From Zarea fungicola (Eukaryota; Ascomycota; Sordariomycetes; Hypocreales; Cordycipitaceae): a stretch of 64,000 nt of DNA. Of the stretch, positions 11,370 through 21,766 are shown one piece after another. The number at the start of each line of letters is the position of its first letter. Position 1 is the first letter of the stretch. Both the position numbers and the translations under genes were made by a program. Location: contig FWCC01000114.1 in NCBI GenBank assembly GCA_900169235.1, positions 62,001 through 126,000 of the forward strand, read 5' to 3'. The notes below the pieces were generated by a model. It was not told the origin of the DNA, made no database searches, and saw only the letters and a program-made list of their open reading frames with translations.

Positions 11370-13208
11370 ATGGTCCCAAAAATCACAAACCTATACGCCA
11401 TTTGCGGACTTTGTACTCTGGGCGGTCTCTTGCAGGGCTTTGGTGTCTCGTCATTATCAGCCATCTTGGCAACATGGCAGGCAAGTTTTTTTTTATTGCT
11501 ATACCTCTGCTGACCGTCTCTGCTAACCGTCCTCCAGTACAAAGACTACTTTTCAAATCCAGAGTCGGTGACGCAAGGTGGCATCATGGCTTCCTTGGCT
11601 GGCGGATGTCTGCTTGGCGCCCTCTTCTCTTCCTATATTGGCGACCATCTTGGCCGTCGAGACTCCATGATGCTGGCCTGTGTTATATTCATTGTTGGCT
11701 CCGCCATCATGTGTAGCGTCCAAGACCGTGCCATGCTTATTGTCGCCCGAATCGTCAACGGTGCTGGTGTTGGCCTACTAACTAGTCAAGGGTATGGCTC
11801 GCCCGTGCCGCATCCATGTCCATCCTGCTAACATCCTTCAAAGGCCCATCTATATTGCTGAAATGAGTCCGGCACACATGCGAGGAAGATTAATGGCTAT
11901 GCAACAGTGGATGATTACATGGGGTGTATGTACTCGTCCCTCGTTTCCTTGACACTATTCTCTAACAGTGTATTCAGATCCTCATCATGTACTACGTCTC
12001 CTACGGAGCTTCACGCATCGACTCAACCATCGCCTTTCGTCTCCCCTGGGGTCTGCAAATCATCCCCGCCCTCGTCCTTCTCTTCTGTCTACCCATGATG
12101 CCCAGATCGCCCCGCTGGCTCGCTACCAAGGGCCGCTGGGAAGAGGCCCTCGAGGTCCTGGCCATGGTCCGTGCCAAAGGCAACCAGTCTGACCCAAACA
12201 CTCTGGCCGAGTTGCAAGATATCAGAGATAGAGTCGAGTACGTGCTCAAATTTATCCCTCCCAGAAATAAATTCCTTGGCCTAATTTCTTGACCGACTAA
12301 CCCTTTGTAGGCAAGAAATGACATTCAAGTCCACGTCGTGGCGTGAACTCTTTACTCGTCGCAACATTGTGCGCCTTCACGTCGCCATGTTTACCCACAT
12401 CTGGTCCCAGTACAGCGGCACAAATGCCCTCATGTACTACATTGTCTACATTTTTCAAATGGCCGGTCTTTCCGGAACCACCAACCTCACCATCTCCAGC
12501 ATTCAGTACGTTATTAATGTCGTCATGACGGTACCCACGCTGCTCTTTTCGGATAAGTTCCCTCGCCGCAGGGTCATGATGACGGGCAGCATCCTCATGG
12601 CTATTTTACACTTTACCATGGCCGCCATCATGGCCACCAACGGTCACCCGGTTCCTGGCGGCCTGGAGGGCACGCCGACTGTTACCTGGACACTACGTAC
12701 CGGACCTGCTAGCCAGGCCATTATTGCCTGCAGCTACATTTTCGTCGCCACATATGCCATGACATGGGGGTAAGTAGATGCTCATGACTAATGTTTTGCT
12801 TGATACTAACAACGGCACAGCCCCATGGGTTGGATATATCCTTCCGAGATTCTCCCCCTCTACATCCGATCCAAAGCCGTCTCCCTCGCCACACTCTTCA
12901 ACTGGGGCTGTAATTTCAGCCTCACCTTTTTCACCCCGACAGCATTCCGCACCATTCAGTGGCGGTTCTACCTCATCTTTGGCTCCTTTTGCGCCGCCGC
13001 CTTTGTGCACGTCTTCTTCTTCTTTCAAGAGACCCAGGGCCGCTCTTTGGAAGAGATGAATGATATTTTTGACAACAACACCTTTGCCTTTGGAAAAATC
13101 AATTGTGACAATGAATTCCGAAAACGCGTACGAAAAGCCGGAGAAAGACTGGAATATTCTCCACCCACGTCAGAGGTTGCCGAGCTGGGACTCTCGGATA
13201 GAAACTAG
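11370..13208 (+). CDS. MFS sugar transporter (SP family), six exons
   Basis: Exons 11370-11480, 11538-11791, 11844-11925, 11978-12237, 12311-12769 and 12821-13208 give 517 residues. This is a 12-helix sugar:proton symporter of the plasma membrane. Visible family marks are the start MVPKITNLYAI followed by a glycine-rich first helix, GDHLGRRD in the loop after helix 2, PRSPRWLATKGRWEEAL before the central loop, and QETQGRSLEEM after helix 12. The first intron (11481-11537) starts with GCAAGT rather than GT: a GC-AG intron, and no GT choice keeps frame. The start at 11370 has a good context (ACCATGG) and matches the family's short N-terminus; upstream in-frame ATGs at 11307 and 11310 would add unrelated residues. 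Substrate cannot be read from sequence. Confidence 0.92.
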
Positions 13209-13993
13209 ACATACATGATACCCAGGAGGAGGTGCATTTGCGTCGGCCTTTTTCTCACACACACACACGTTACGAGTATATTAGGTCTGCATTTTATGAT
13301 GCAAGATTACTGCATTGGCGTTTTTTTCGTTTATTTTTACATCAGATACCAGGGCGATGCTTTAGTTTGCCTAAAAGAGATGGCGCAATACATACTGTAC
13401 GGTCGCCTTAAGGACATACTGCAATATATACTGCACGGACTCGCCGTGCAATCCTTGACTTTTTCATCTGCCATCACTTAGTGAAGGGTTTTATAGCCCA
13501 GCATTATCTCGTCGTATATTACTTGCCTTCCTGATTAGTCGTCACCGAGTGAATTCTCTATAGTTAAGATGTATCACGTGCGCGGCAACACGGCAATGGC
13601 TGAAGCTCATCGCGTCTACCGTCAGCAGCCACACGGGCAAGGCTGAATGTTGGCCGCCATATGGTAGAAGCTAGTTGAAAACAAAAACAATGACAGTTGA
13701 ACAATGTCTAGCATTGCGATCGTATTGTGTCGTATTCTCAGCCCTAATATCGCATGTGCCGTATATGCCGGATCCATGCCAAGATGAGTTGAACAGTTAC
13801 AAGTTTGCCGATGTCAATTGCCAATTGTCAATGGCCTCTATTTTTATAAAAGCATTCGAGGCTCTCCTCTGATTCTGTGCCCAGCTTTGCATTGTGTTTC
13901 ACCAGTGGACACATTTACTTCCATTACCTCCATTTACCTCCCTTTTCTTTCCTTTTTTTTTCAATTTGCCTCTTCCATTCAGAATCAGCAACC
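13209..13993. other. Intergenic: transporter 3' flank and protease promoter
   Basis: AT-rich 3' flank, then the promoter of the protease gene with a TATA box and a pyrimidine-rich leader (13915-13980). No gene is seen. Confidence 0.6.
13845..13852 (+). promoter_or_regulatory. TATA box of the trypsin-like protease gene
   Basis: TATAAAAG lies 142 bases upstream of the ATG at 13994, with a CT-rich leader between. Confidence 0.55.
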
Positions 13994-14746
13994 ATGATGA
14001 ACATGCCGACCCTCCTCGCCGCCCTCGCCGCCCTCACGCCCGTCGCCCTCGCCGGCGCCGTCTCCTACGACGGCATCCCCACCGTCGGCGTGCTCTACTC
14101 CACCGACGTCAAGAAGCACTTTTGCACCGCCAGCGTCGTCGAGAGCACCCACGGCAACGTCGTCCTCACCGCCGCGCACTGCATCTCCGGCACGGGCACG
14201 GGACACCGCTTCGCTCCGGGCTACCACGACGGCACCGAGCCCTACGGCTCCTACCCTGTCACGGCCGCCTACGTCCACGCCGACTGGCAGAGCTCCCACA
14301 ACATTGACTACGACTTTGCCTTTCTCACCCTGGGAAAGGGCCTGCACAATGGCAAGATGAACAACGTCCAGGCCGTCACGGGGGGGAACAAGCTTGTCAC
14401 CACCGCGGGTTATGGAAATACTGTCGAGGTGGTGGGCTACAACGACGGCGCGCAGAAGCCGGTGCATTGCCATGTGGGCACGTACGAGGCCGAGGCAGGG
14501 CAGACGGGCTTCAACTGCGGCCCGTTTAGCGGCGGGACGAGCGGATCGCCGTGGATTTCGGGGTACAGCGCGACGACCAAGAGGGGGAATCTGATTGGGA
14601 ATATTGGCGGGTGGCATACGGGCGGGTGCTCCGTCTCGACGTCGTACTCGTCCAAGTATGGCTCGGGCACGCAGGCTGTCTTTAACAGGGCGAATACGGG
14701 TGCGCATGGGGATAATGTGCGTGGTGGTGCTGGGTCTGGCTGCTGA
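13994..14746 (+). CDS. Secreted trypsin-like serine protease (S1 family)
   Basis: Intronless, 250 residues. A signal peptide spans about residues 1-20 (MMNMPTLLAALAALTPVALA). The chymotrypsin-fold triad is clear: His62 in LTAAHC, Asp107 in DYDFAFL and Ser183 in GGTSGSPW. Layout and the GTSGSP active site resemble the V8/glutamyl-endopeptidase-like branch more than classic trypsins, so substrate preference is uncertain. There is little or no propeptide after the signal cleavage, another V8-like trait. It probably acts outside the cell on host or environmental protein. The start is the first ATG of a pair, 142 bases after a TATA box. A minisatellite begins 50 bases past the stop. Confidence 0.9.
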   Translation: MMNMPTLLAALAALTPVALAGAVSYDGIPTVGVLYSTDVKKHFCTASVVESTHGNVVLTAAHCISGTGTGHRFAPGYHDGTEPYGSYPVTAAYVHADWQSSHNIDYDFAFLTLGKGLHNGKMNNVQAVTGGNKLVTTAGYGNTVEVVGYNDGAQKPVHCHVGTYEAEAGQTGFNCGPFSGGTSGSPWISGYSATTKRGNLIGNIGGWHTGGCSVSTSYSSKYGSGTQAVFNRANTGAHGDNVRGGAGSGC

Positions 14747-14798
14747 GACGTGAGCGGCCGTGTGAACATGGAGGGGATAAAGTGAGTTTGTAAATATG

Positions 14799-14955
14799 GA
14801 CAGTACATTTTGTGTATATATTGAGAGTACATATTGAAAGCACATAGTTTGACAGTACATAGTTTGGCAGTACATAGTTTGCAGTATATAGTTTGCAGTA
14901 TATAGTTTGACAGTACATATTTGGAAAGTCCATGTTGGAGAGTCCATAGTATATA
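14799..14955. repeat. Minisatellite with a 14-16 base unit
   Basis: About ten degenerate copies of GACAGTACATAGTTT. Central copies are nearly perfect; outer ones are diverged. It lies just after the protease gene and 200 bases before an assembly gap. Confidence 0.85.
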
Positions 14956-15157
14956 GGTGTAAATATTCAACATATCACAGAAACATGACACGGCCATCAT
15001 TGAATAAACAATCCATGGAAAAAGAAGAAATGAAAAGAAAGAGTTGGACATCAAGCTCAGGCTATTACTGCAGCCCTTTGTCCGCTGTCACAGCACTGGT
15101 GGGAATACGTTTATAACATATTCTAAATACCACATTGATACATACGACCATAGATAT

Positions 15158-15159
15158 NN
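15158..15159. other. Assembly gap (NN)
   Basis: Two undetermined bases in non-coding sequence; probable contig join. Confidence 0.9.
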
Positions 15160-15284
15160 ACCGGCTGTTGTATGTTTTTTTGGTTTTTTTTTTTGGAAAG
15201 AATTCTTTTTTGGTTGATGCAAAGTCCAAGTTGCACAAAGCGTAAACCCTGAGGTGGTGATTACTTTGTAGTGGTGTGTGCAGT

Positions 15285-15927
15285 ATGCAGCCACAAAACG
15301 CCATGCGGCCGCCTTCCCCGGCTGAGCCTAGTTTGCTCTCAGCTGGTCGCCCTCGTCAACATTGCGATGCGTTCAAGTTTGCAACACGGAGGCTAGGGAT
15401 TAAGGATCCGTTTATATACGACACCACAACGAAGAGGCTCAAGCCGCTGCAGCCGCATGTAAGTGAGGCAAACGCCGTCTTGGCTGCTTCTGGGCGGCAG
15501 TCTTCTATATAAAGCGAGCCTCTCTCTATTTCAATCAAACCGCCTTCTTGGCGGTTGCTTTGATTTTGAATCGCTGACGTATGGAAGTCTCATCACTGGC
15601 GTGTTGATAATCTAAGTCGAACTTCACTCTTCATCGTAAAGCAGCGCGGCGGCTGCGTGTTTGAATCATACAGAGTCTCGCTCACACTGGACAGCGAGTA
15701 CGGTCTCGAGCAGCTCGATACAGAAGACTCGGCCACGTACTGGGCAGGACCACGATGCGATGGAGCGCGCTTGCTTTGATCATTATGAGCGCAATGGCGT
15801 GGAATGGAAGCTCGGCCAGGTTCTTCATGGCATACCATGGGAGCCTCCAGTCAGGGTATATGGGGAGAGGGACTCTCCGTATGACATCGAATTTCGGCAC
15901 ATGCAGTACCTACTGCAGCAGCCGTGA
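15285..15927 (+). pseudogene. Hypothetical spliced gene with a frameshift
   Basis: Not recognised. A first exon 15285-15458 (58 codons) ends at a perfect GTAAGT donor. An acceptor at about 15588 continues in the same phase for about 50 protein-like codons to the sequence ATYWAG near 15748. There the reading frame shifts by one base into a second protein-like run (QDHDAMERACFDHYER and on) that ends at 15927. Neither half alone looks complete. The upstream end may be missing at the NN gap 125 bases before. It may be a decayed gene, or an intact one with a base error at about 15745. No domain is assigned. Confidence 0.35.
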
Positions 15928-16606
15928 TTTTTTACAATAACCTTGCTTTTGAAAGAAAGGCAGTGGCAGACTTTTAGTTCTGCGTGGAACAAAGGTCAAT
16001 CTTTGTAGTGTATTGAACTTACGCTGAACCCCGGTCCTTTGTCAAGTCTGGCGGCGAACGGCAACATGGTAAAGGCAACCTTTGTTTACGCTGTTGATTC
16101 AAGGAGGCTCTTCTTGTCTTGCAAGACTCCCGCCTATAGTAGAGGTAGAGCCTTGCAATTTGTACGTAGTCCGATAGTAGGTGTAGAGCCAACAATCATC
16201 GTGCCGCTGCTCTTCCCTTTGTTGATCCGACAAAGAGGTTATCTAGATATCATTTAGTATTACAAATTGCTGGTTTCCTAGGCATTAATACAAAGAAACT
16301 TCCTTTTTCCAATGTTGAGAACTGCTGGATTACACGCTTCAGGGCATTTCTTCGACGTGCGGCCTTGCGCGTCCCTGCATACATGCGTCATCTAATTCAC
16401 ATCATCTACCTTTGGCAACAAACAAACAGGAGCTCTGTAGATGATTCATGGTCTAATTCAAATATAAATATGACCATTTCTTCTTGTATTTCTTAATCTT
16501 TCGGAAAAGCCAAATCTACCACTCCAGAACCTTGACATCGCCAACAGACGGTAACCTGTGCTCAAACTCCTGACCAAAAACCAAGTTACTTGACTAACCT
16601 AACAGA
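15928..16606. other. Intergenic, no feature seen
   Basis: AT-rich promoter region of the next gene; no coding, repeat or RNA signal recognised. Confidence 0.5.
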
Positions 16607-18082
16607 ATGTCGATGCACGCAGACGCACCCGAGTTCATCCCCTGCCACATGCCTGCGCTAGGCTACACGACCGGCCCCAGGGACATTGTCATCTGGCGCT
16701 GGTGGTGCTTCTTTTGCGAGTCCATGCAGAACATGCTCCACGGCGACGTCTGCCGGCAGTGCCGCATGGCCTTTTCCTATGACAGCACGCCGCACGCCCA
16801 CCTCCTGCTCCTCCAGGACGGCCGCCGCTCCGGCGTCGCCTGGCACAACAACGAGGCCCTCACTCTCCTCAAGGGCCAGCTGGACGCGCAGCAGGCGTAC
16901 GAGGTGGAGGTGCGCTCGGCGCTGTTCCTCGACGCGGCGGTGCACGCCGTGGTGCGCCACGGCGCCGACCTCGACGCCGCCTTTGACCGCGCCCTCGCGC
17001 AGGTGGCCGACGTGCTCCTCCATCACGCGGAGCAGGTCCAGCGGCGCAAGGAGAGGCTGGCCCGGATCGAGTGGGACCGGCGGGTGCTGGCGGCGCTGCA
17101 GGACGAGGACCAGACGCCCCCCTCGGTGGTGGCCAAGGCCGCGGAGCGCCTGGGGTACCTCACGGTCTCGCGCGACAACCCAGCGGCCGGGGAGTCGCCG
17201 CTGGAGCGCGGGTGCGACATGGGCGTGCTGGCGTGGGAGGCGGTGACGCCCGCGCAGTTTGTGCACATGACGCCCGGCGTGGCGCAGGCGGCGCAGGCGC
17301 GGTGTGTGCTAGGGGGCGGCGACTTTTCGCCGCCCGGCCAGGCGGTCAACATGGAAGGGGACTGTGGGCCAGACTGCAATGTACACTCCTGGTTGGCGGC
17401 GAGACTGCCTCCCGCGGTGGCTCCGTCCTCGGAAGAGACACGGGAAGAGACCACGAACAACGGGGCCGGTGACAAAGGTAAGGGACGAGCAGACGCCCCG
17501 GCTCGTCGTCCTCTTCCTCCTGCAACTGCTGTTCCCAGGACTGACGCTGTTAGTCGCGAAGTTCGTCCTCCTCCCACTGCTGTTCCCAAGACTGACGCTA
17601 CTCGTTGCGAATCGTGGCTAACCAGTACCAGTTTGTCGGGGCAGACGGGGGAGCGTCAGCTATCCCTTGACCCGTGCGCCGTTCGGAAGCAGTCGCGATG
17701 GGACTTTGCCCGACCTTCACGCTTTGGTGCCGTCGGCGATGGCAGACCAAGTCCCTCCGCCGCCAACCGTGCTGGTGCTGCTGCCACTGGTAGTGGTAGT
17801 CGTTCAGCTGGTGATCCGGATGCGACTGGCAGCGGTAGTGGGCAGGGAAGTGGCAGCGCTCCAGATAGGCGGATCAGGAGAAGGGCAGCGCCAGAGCTGC
17901 CCGCAATCGCCGAGGTAAGTCGCCGCGAGGAGAAGGCTGCCGAGCAACAGGCGCAACGGGCGACTACGCCGACAGCACCGCCAGCGCCGAGGGGCTTTCG
18001 CAGTTGGGTGCCAATTGTGCCGATCGGGGCTAATCCGCAGGGCAGTAGAAGGAATTCAGTAGCGGACAAGAAGAAGAAGTGA
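16607..18082 (+). CDS. Hypothetical protein with N-terminal PAM2-like motif and C4 zinc finger
   Basis: Intronless, 491 residues, not assigned to a named family. Residues 2-12 (SMHADAPEFIP) match the PAM2 pattern, in which A-x-E-F-x-P follows a hydrophobic and polar pair; PAM2 binds the MLLE domain of poly(A)-binding protein. Residues 32-52 form W-x-Cys34-x2-Cys37-x11-Cys49-x2-Cys52, close to a RanBP2-type zinc finger, a fold that often binds RNA or ubiquitin. A helical Ala/Arg-rich region follows (about 80-200). The C-terminal half is low-complexity with an 18-residue tandem duplication (PPxTAVPxTDA, encoded about 17515-17615) and Gly/Ser runs. An RNA-linked cytoplasmic role is inferred from the two motifs only. 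Codons are GC-rich and clearly coding. Confidence 0.7.
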   Translation: MSMHADAPEFIPCHMPALGYTTGPRDIVIWRWWCFFCESMQNMLHGDVCRQCRMAFSYDSTPHAHLLLLQDGRRSGVAWHNNEALTLLKGQLDAQQAYEVEVRSALFLDAAVHAVVRHGADLDAAFDRALAQVADVLLHHAEQVQRRKERLARIEWDRRVLAALQDEDQTPPSVVAKAAERLGYLTVSRDNPAAGESPLERGCDMGVLAWEAVTPAQFVHMTPGVAQAAQARCVLGGGDFSPPGQAVNMEGDCGPDCNVHSWLAARLPPAVAPSSEETREETTNNGAGDKGKGRADAPARRPLPPATAVPRTDAVSREVRPPPTAVPKTDATRCESWLTSTSLSGQTGERQLSLDPCAVRKQSRWDFARPSRFGAVGDGRPSPSAANRAGAAATGSGSRSAGDPDATGSGSGQGSGSAPDRRIRRRAAPELPAIAEVSRREEKAAEQQAQRATTPTAPPAPRGFRSWVPIVPIGANPQGSRRNSVADKKKK

Positions 18083-19324
18083 GGGAGAAGAAACGAGGAA
18101 TGAGGAATGAGGGGACTCGAAAAGACGGTCCCTACATTGGTCTTCGTATCTCCATGTCTCTTTCTCTTCTTGTCTGTACTCGTCCATCTTGTCCTCGGAT
18201 TCTGTTCAATGGTTAGTTGACGCAACTTTGAGTTAATTTTTGATGTATTTAGCGAAGTAACTCACCATGAACATGACTTAAAACATTTATTAATACCAAA
18301 CGTTCTAGCCTACCTGATTTGTGAATACTGTGAATATTGTGAATTCGTGAATATTGCCAGTTTCCCGCTACCGAGAAATAAGTGGCTGCGCCTTTATTAC
18401 CTGGTGCATCATAAGGAGACAATCGAGGTTATCACCGACCATCTAAACCACAGCTATCTCTCAGGCAAGTCATCGTTATCAAGCAGACAAGCAGCATAAA
18501 TCACGGTTATCTCTCGGGCAAGTCCTCGTGCAAACACTGCAACTTCCCCGCTCCATCATTATGATCTGCCCTGCGCGATAAAGCATCTGCTGGGCTCAAC
18601 TTGCCTGAGAGATGGCTGTGATTTAGATGGTCGGTGATGACCTCGATGGTCTCCTTTGGATACACCAAGTAATATCTCCATGGCCTAAAGGCAGTTAATG
18701 CAGCGAACATTTCGGCATCCGGTGTATTGTAGCGCAGTTCTAGCCCTCTCTGCTTCATAGATAAGAACACTACTGGGTGCCAGCGATCTCCATGCAACTG
18801 CGAGACCCTTGCAAAGTCGCGATATTCCAAGGGAATCGTCGGTATGTCGCTGGTACTTCCCCAGCCACCGTCGCCGTCTCTCATTAGCGGCATGCAACCA
18901 ATTAAAAGTCATCCGTCGTCAGTCACAGTAACACCAAGTTACCCAGATCAGGTAAGAGCAGTGGTTGACCAAAGTAGAGTGTTCGTACATGATTGGATAC
19001 AAAAGGGTGGGCATTATCGGCATTGTCTCCCGCTGGGAAGTTTGTTTCTCATTAGCTAGCCACCGCAAGATTGTTGCGCCAGCGCCCATAATCTTCCACC
19101 CAATTTTTTTCTTTGTTTTTTTCCCCATTACTTGTTTCTCTGACCAGAAACCAACCATCACCTCTCGAAAAAAAAATCAAGTCGAACCAAAAAATATCAA
19201 AAGCACATCCGGCATTTCCCAGTTCCACAACAGCCCGAAAGCAAAAACCACAACATTAGTGCGAACAAAGAAAAGAGAAGAAAAAACACAAAGGAGGGTA
19301 TACGGCGGCAGCGGCGCAAAGCGC
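18083..19324. other. Intergenic with retroelement debris
   Basis: Apart from the gypsy fragment (18394-18900), the stretch is AT-rich 3' flank of the H2A.Z gene from about 18950. No other gene is seen. Confidence 0.6.
18394..18900 (-). mobile_element. Ty3/gypsy polyprotein remnant (RNase H region) with inverted partial copy
   Basis: The minus strand at 18893-18507 reads as the RNase H end of a gypsy-type polyprotein: WHPVVFLSMK, then WRYYLVYPKETIEVITDHLN and SPADALSRRADH. The last two blocks, normally separated by tens of residues, are nearly fused, so an internal segment is lost. The plus strand at 18394-18470 encodes a second copy of the YYLV..KETIEVITDHLNHS block, forming an inverted repeat with 18598-18670. 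A third short copy lies at 18488-18515. No LTRs, reverse transcriptase or integrase are present, so it is a dead, rearranged fragment. Confidence 0.8.
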
Positions 19325-20249
19325 TTACGCCTCGATGGCCTTGTTCTTCTTCTTCTGCTCGACCTTGAGCAACAGTGCGCGGTTGATGTGCGGCAAGACA
19401 CCACCATAGGCAATCGTGGCGCGGATCAGGGTGTCGAGCTCCTCGTCACCACGGATGGCAAGCTGAAGATGTCTGGGGGTGATACGCTTGACCTTGAGGT
19501 CCTTGGCGGCATTCTGTGAAACTAGTTAGCAAAGAGCCAGAAGGTCACGCGGCACGCTGTGGTGTGCAGCGCAAATAAGTAGTAGAGGGCAACGTACGCC
19601 TGCCAGCTCGAGGACTTCAGCGGTGAGGTACTCGAGAACAGCGGTGACGTAGACGGCAGCTTTGGCTCCGACGCGCATCTTGCTCTGGGTGTTTTGCTTC
19701 AAGAAACGCTTAACACGACCGCAGGGGAACTGTACAATTCAAAAATTAGCACCAGGGACGCAAAGCTGGGAGCCAGAAAAGTTTGCGCAAGCTTCGCAAA
19801 CGTTGTCGACGCAACAGCCCAAGCCCCACACCCGATAGACTGCCGTCGGTGCCCCATCATCAACTGCTGGCGCAGAAAATACGGCGCATCGAATCCAACG
19901 CGATAAAAGGCTCCAGCCGGGGACTGCCAACCGGGCCAGATGCGTTTCTACACGTGGAACAGCTCGGTGACGCGTCTCGGATCGATGAGCAGACAACGGT
20001 CGGCGGGTATGGTGGGCGTTCCGAGGGGTTGGCACGAGGGGTGGCGCAATCCGTTCGCAACGGCAACGGCTTCAAGAAAAAGCGCGAGACTGGTCTTCTG
20101 GTCCCAAAGGGTGATGCGATGCAAATGCTTACCTGCAGGCCGGCGCGGGCAGAGTGGCTCTGCTGCTTCTTCTGGCCATCGACGGCGCCGCCGCTGGTCT
20201 TACCACCGGAGCTCTTTCCACCAGAAGACTTTCCCTTGCCACCGGGCAT
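19325..20249 (-). CDS. HTZ1: Histone variant H2A.Z
   Basis: Three exons on the minus strand, 20249-20133, 19729-19598 and 19513-19325, give 145 residues. H2A.Z replaces H2A in nucleosomes at promoters and boundaries and is deposited by SWR1. The N-terminus [17 protein letters not shown] carries repeated acetylatable lysines. The core shows H2A.Z marks: [20 protein letters not shown], the [21 protein letters not shown] helix and the extended acidic patch [11 protein letters not shown]. The C-terminus has the [10 protein letters not shown] tail typical of the variant and no SQ motif, excluding H2A/H2A.X. Intron 1 is 403 bases (19730-20132), long for a fungus; intron 2 is 84. Confidence 0.98.
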
Positions 20250-21766
20250 TTTGTCGAGAGTATCGGGATGGGAAGAAAAATTCGGTAAATTTGGAAAATC
20301 GAGCGTGGATGAGATGAGGCAATGCGCACGAGTATCGTCTGATAGAAGATGCGCACGAGGTGGTTTTCGACGGGAGGGGGGGGTGTTGATGTGAGAGTAG
20401 CGTTGGGAGCCAGGCGTGGTGGCGGGCGGTGTTTATGGCAGAAATTTAGCTTGGAGCAGCTACCAGTAGTACCACTAGCTGATTCCAATGTTGTTGTTTG
20501 AGGCGCTGCTTTTTCGGGGGGGGGGGGGGGACCTAGAGGGGGATGCTTGGACCCGCCAGAACCAACTGACCACAGGCAGTTGGGGGCCACTGTAGCCTGA
20601 AGAGGCACAACAACAGGCTTCAAGTTTCGAAATATGGGGCATGACCAATCAGAGAGCTGCGCTGCTATCAACCGGTGCGCCACGCTTTCGAAATGTGGCT
20701 AGTGCATTTTCTGCGCCGCTGTTTGCGGAAGCCGAAGATTCGCCGCTGCGAGCTGTCTGCCTAGGGCCAGGCGAACGACAGGCAGAGAGGCAGCGACGCA
20801 ATAATGCCTGGTTTGCAGACGACTATGCATCGTTTTTTTTGCCGTTTGATGGGAGAGGTGAGTGTGCAAAACTTGAAGGCTAGACCATACCTCGGCGGTC
20901 CGTGTCTGTGGCTCTTGAGCGGCCTGCGTTGCCTGCAAGTCTTTGGGTTGGACTGCCTCCTGCGGGGGGCCGTCCAAGCAACACACACGGGGGAACTATT
21001 GGCGAATCATGGTGTATCATTTGCTCAGCGGGGAGACATTTTCGTCTCAAGCTGCATCCAAATGAATGCCATTCTTTTGCATGCTGTTTTGTAAGACAGC
21101 TTTGTGCAATATATTGGACTCGATGGGTGCCTGCTGCGTTCTTCAAGACAGGCAATCCAGCCAAGCGACACGGGCCTCTAGCGATGAAGGCAGCCCCGCC
21201 AAATCCAAGCCACCACCTTTTGTGGCTGGAGCTTGCCTCGCCACAGACGCCGTTGGCCTAGCTAGGGACACGAATGTAAACACAGCTTGCCGAGACACGC
21301 GAATCTGCGACTGGCATCCGATTCACCTTTTAGCGCGACAGCCAAATAACGTACCTATGCCTAGAGTTTCTTGTGAATAATTTGACTGCAGCTTCTGTGC
21401 AGTTGTGGATCGTGCGGCGAGATGGCGTGTCTCTGAATACACAGTCCCTACTGTGGCTGTCTACTGTAAACACACTTCAACTGTGGGATAGTTGGAGGAC
21501 TTGGATGCCTCCGTATTATCTAAATGACACACGGTACATATATTTACCCTAAGTTTAACCCTCATTAATTTCAGAGTTTACAATTTGGCGTATAAATTTA
21601 TCCTCGTAACATTGTTTAATACTGTGCAAGTACAGTCCCTGCACTGTATCTGCACTGTAGCTCTACAATCACTCTAAGGAGCCTCAGCTTCAGATGCCAC
21701 TTAAATCAGCCATACTCATTTACCAACCATCATGTAATAATAATTCATCTCGCACAGCTTGCAGTT
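20250..21766. other. Intergenic: H2A.Z promoter and F-box gene promoter
   Basis: Contains a run of 15 G residues (20516-20530) about 270 bases upstream of the H2A.Z start. Short ORFs here are not protein-like. From 21500 the sequence is AT-rich promoter of the F-box gene. Confidence 0.55.

Noticed and set aside
13985..14947. 320-codon open frame on the minus strand
   Set aside because: It is antisense to the trypsin-like protease gene and arises from its GC-rich codons; the sense strand has the full catalytic triad.
14799..14955. CRISPR-like array
   Set aside because: Units are contiguous without unique spacers, and the genome is eukaryotic.
16658..17266. 202-codon minus-strand frame
   Set aside because: Antisense shadow of the PAM2/zinc-finger gene, rich in His/Arg/Leu with no domain.
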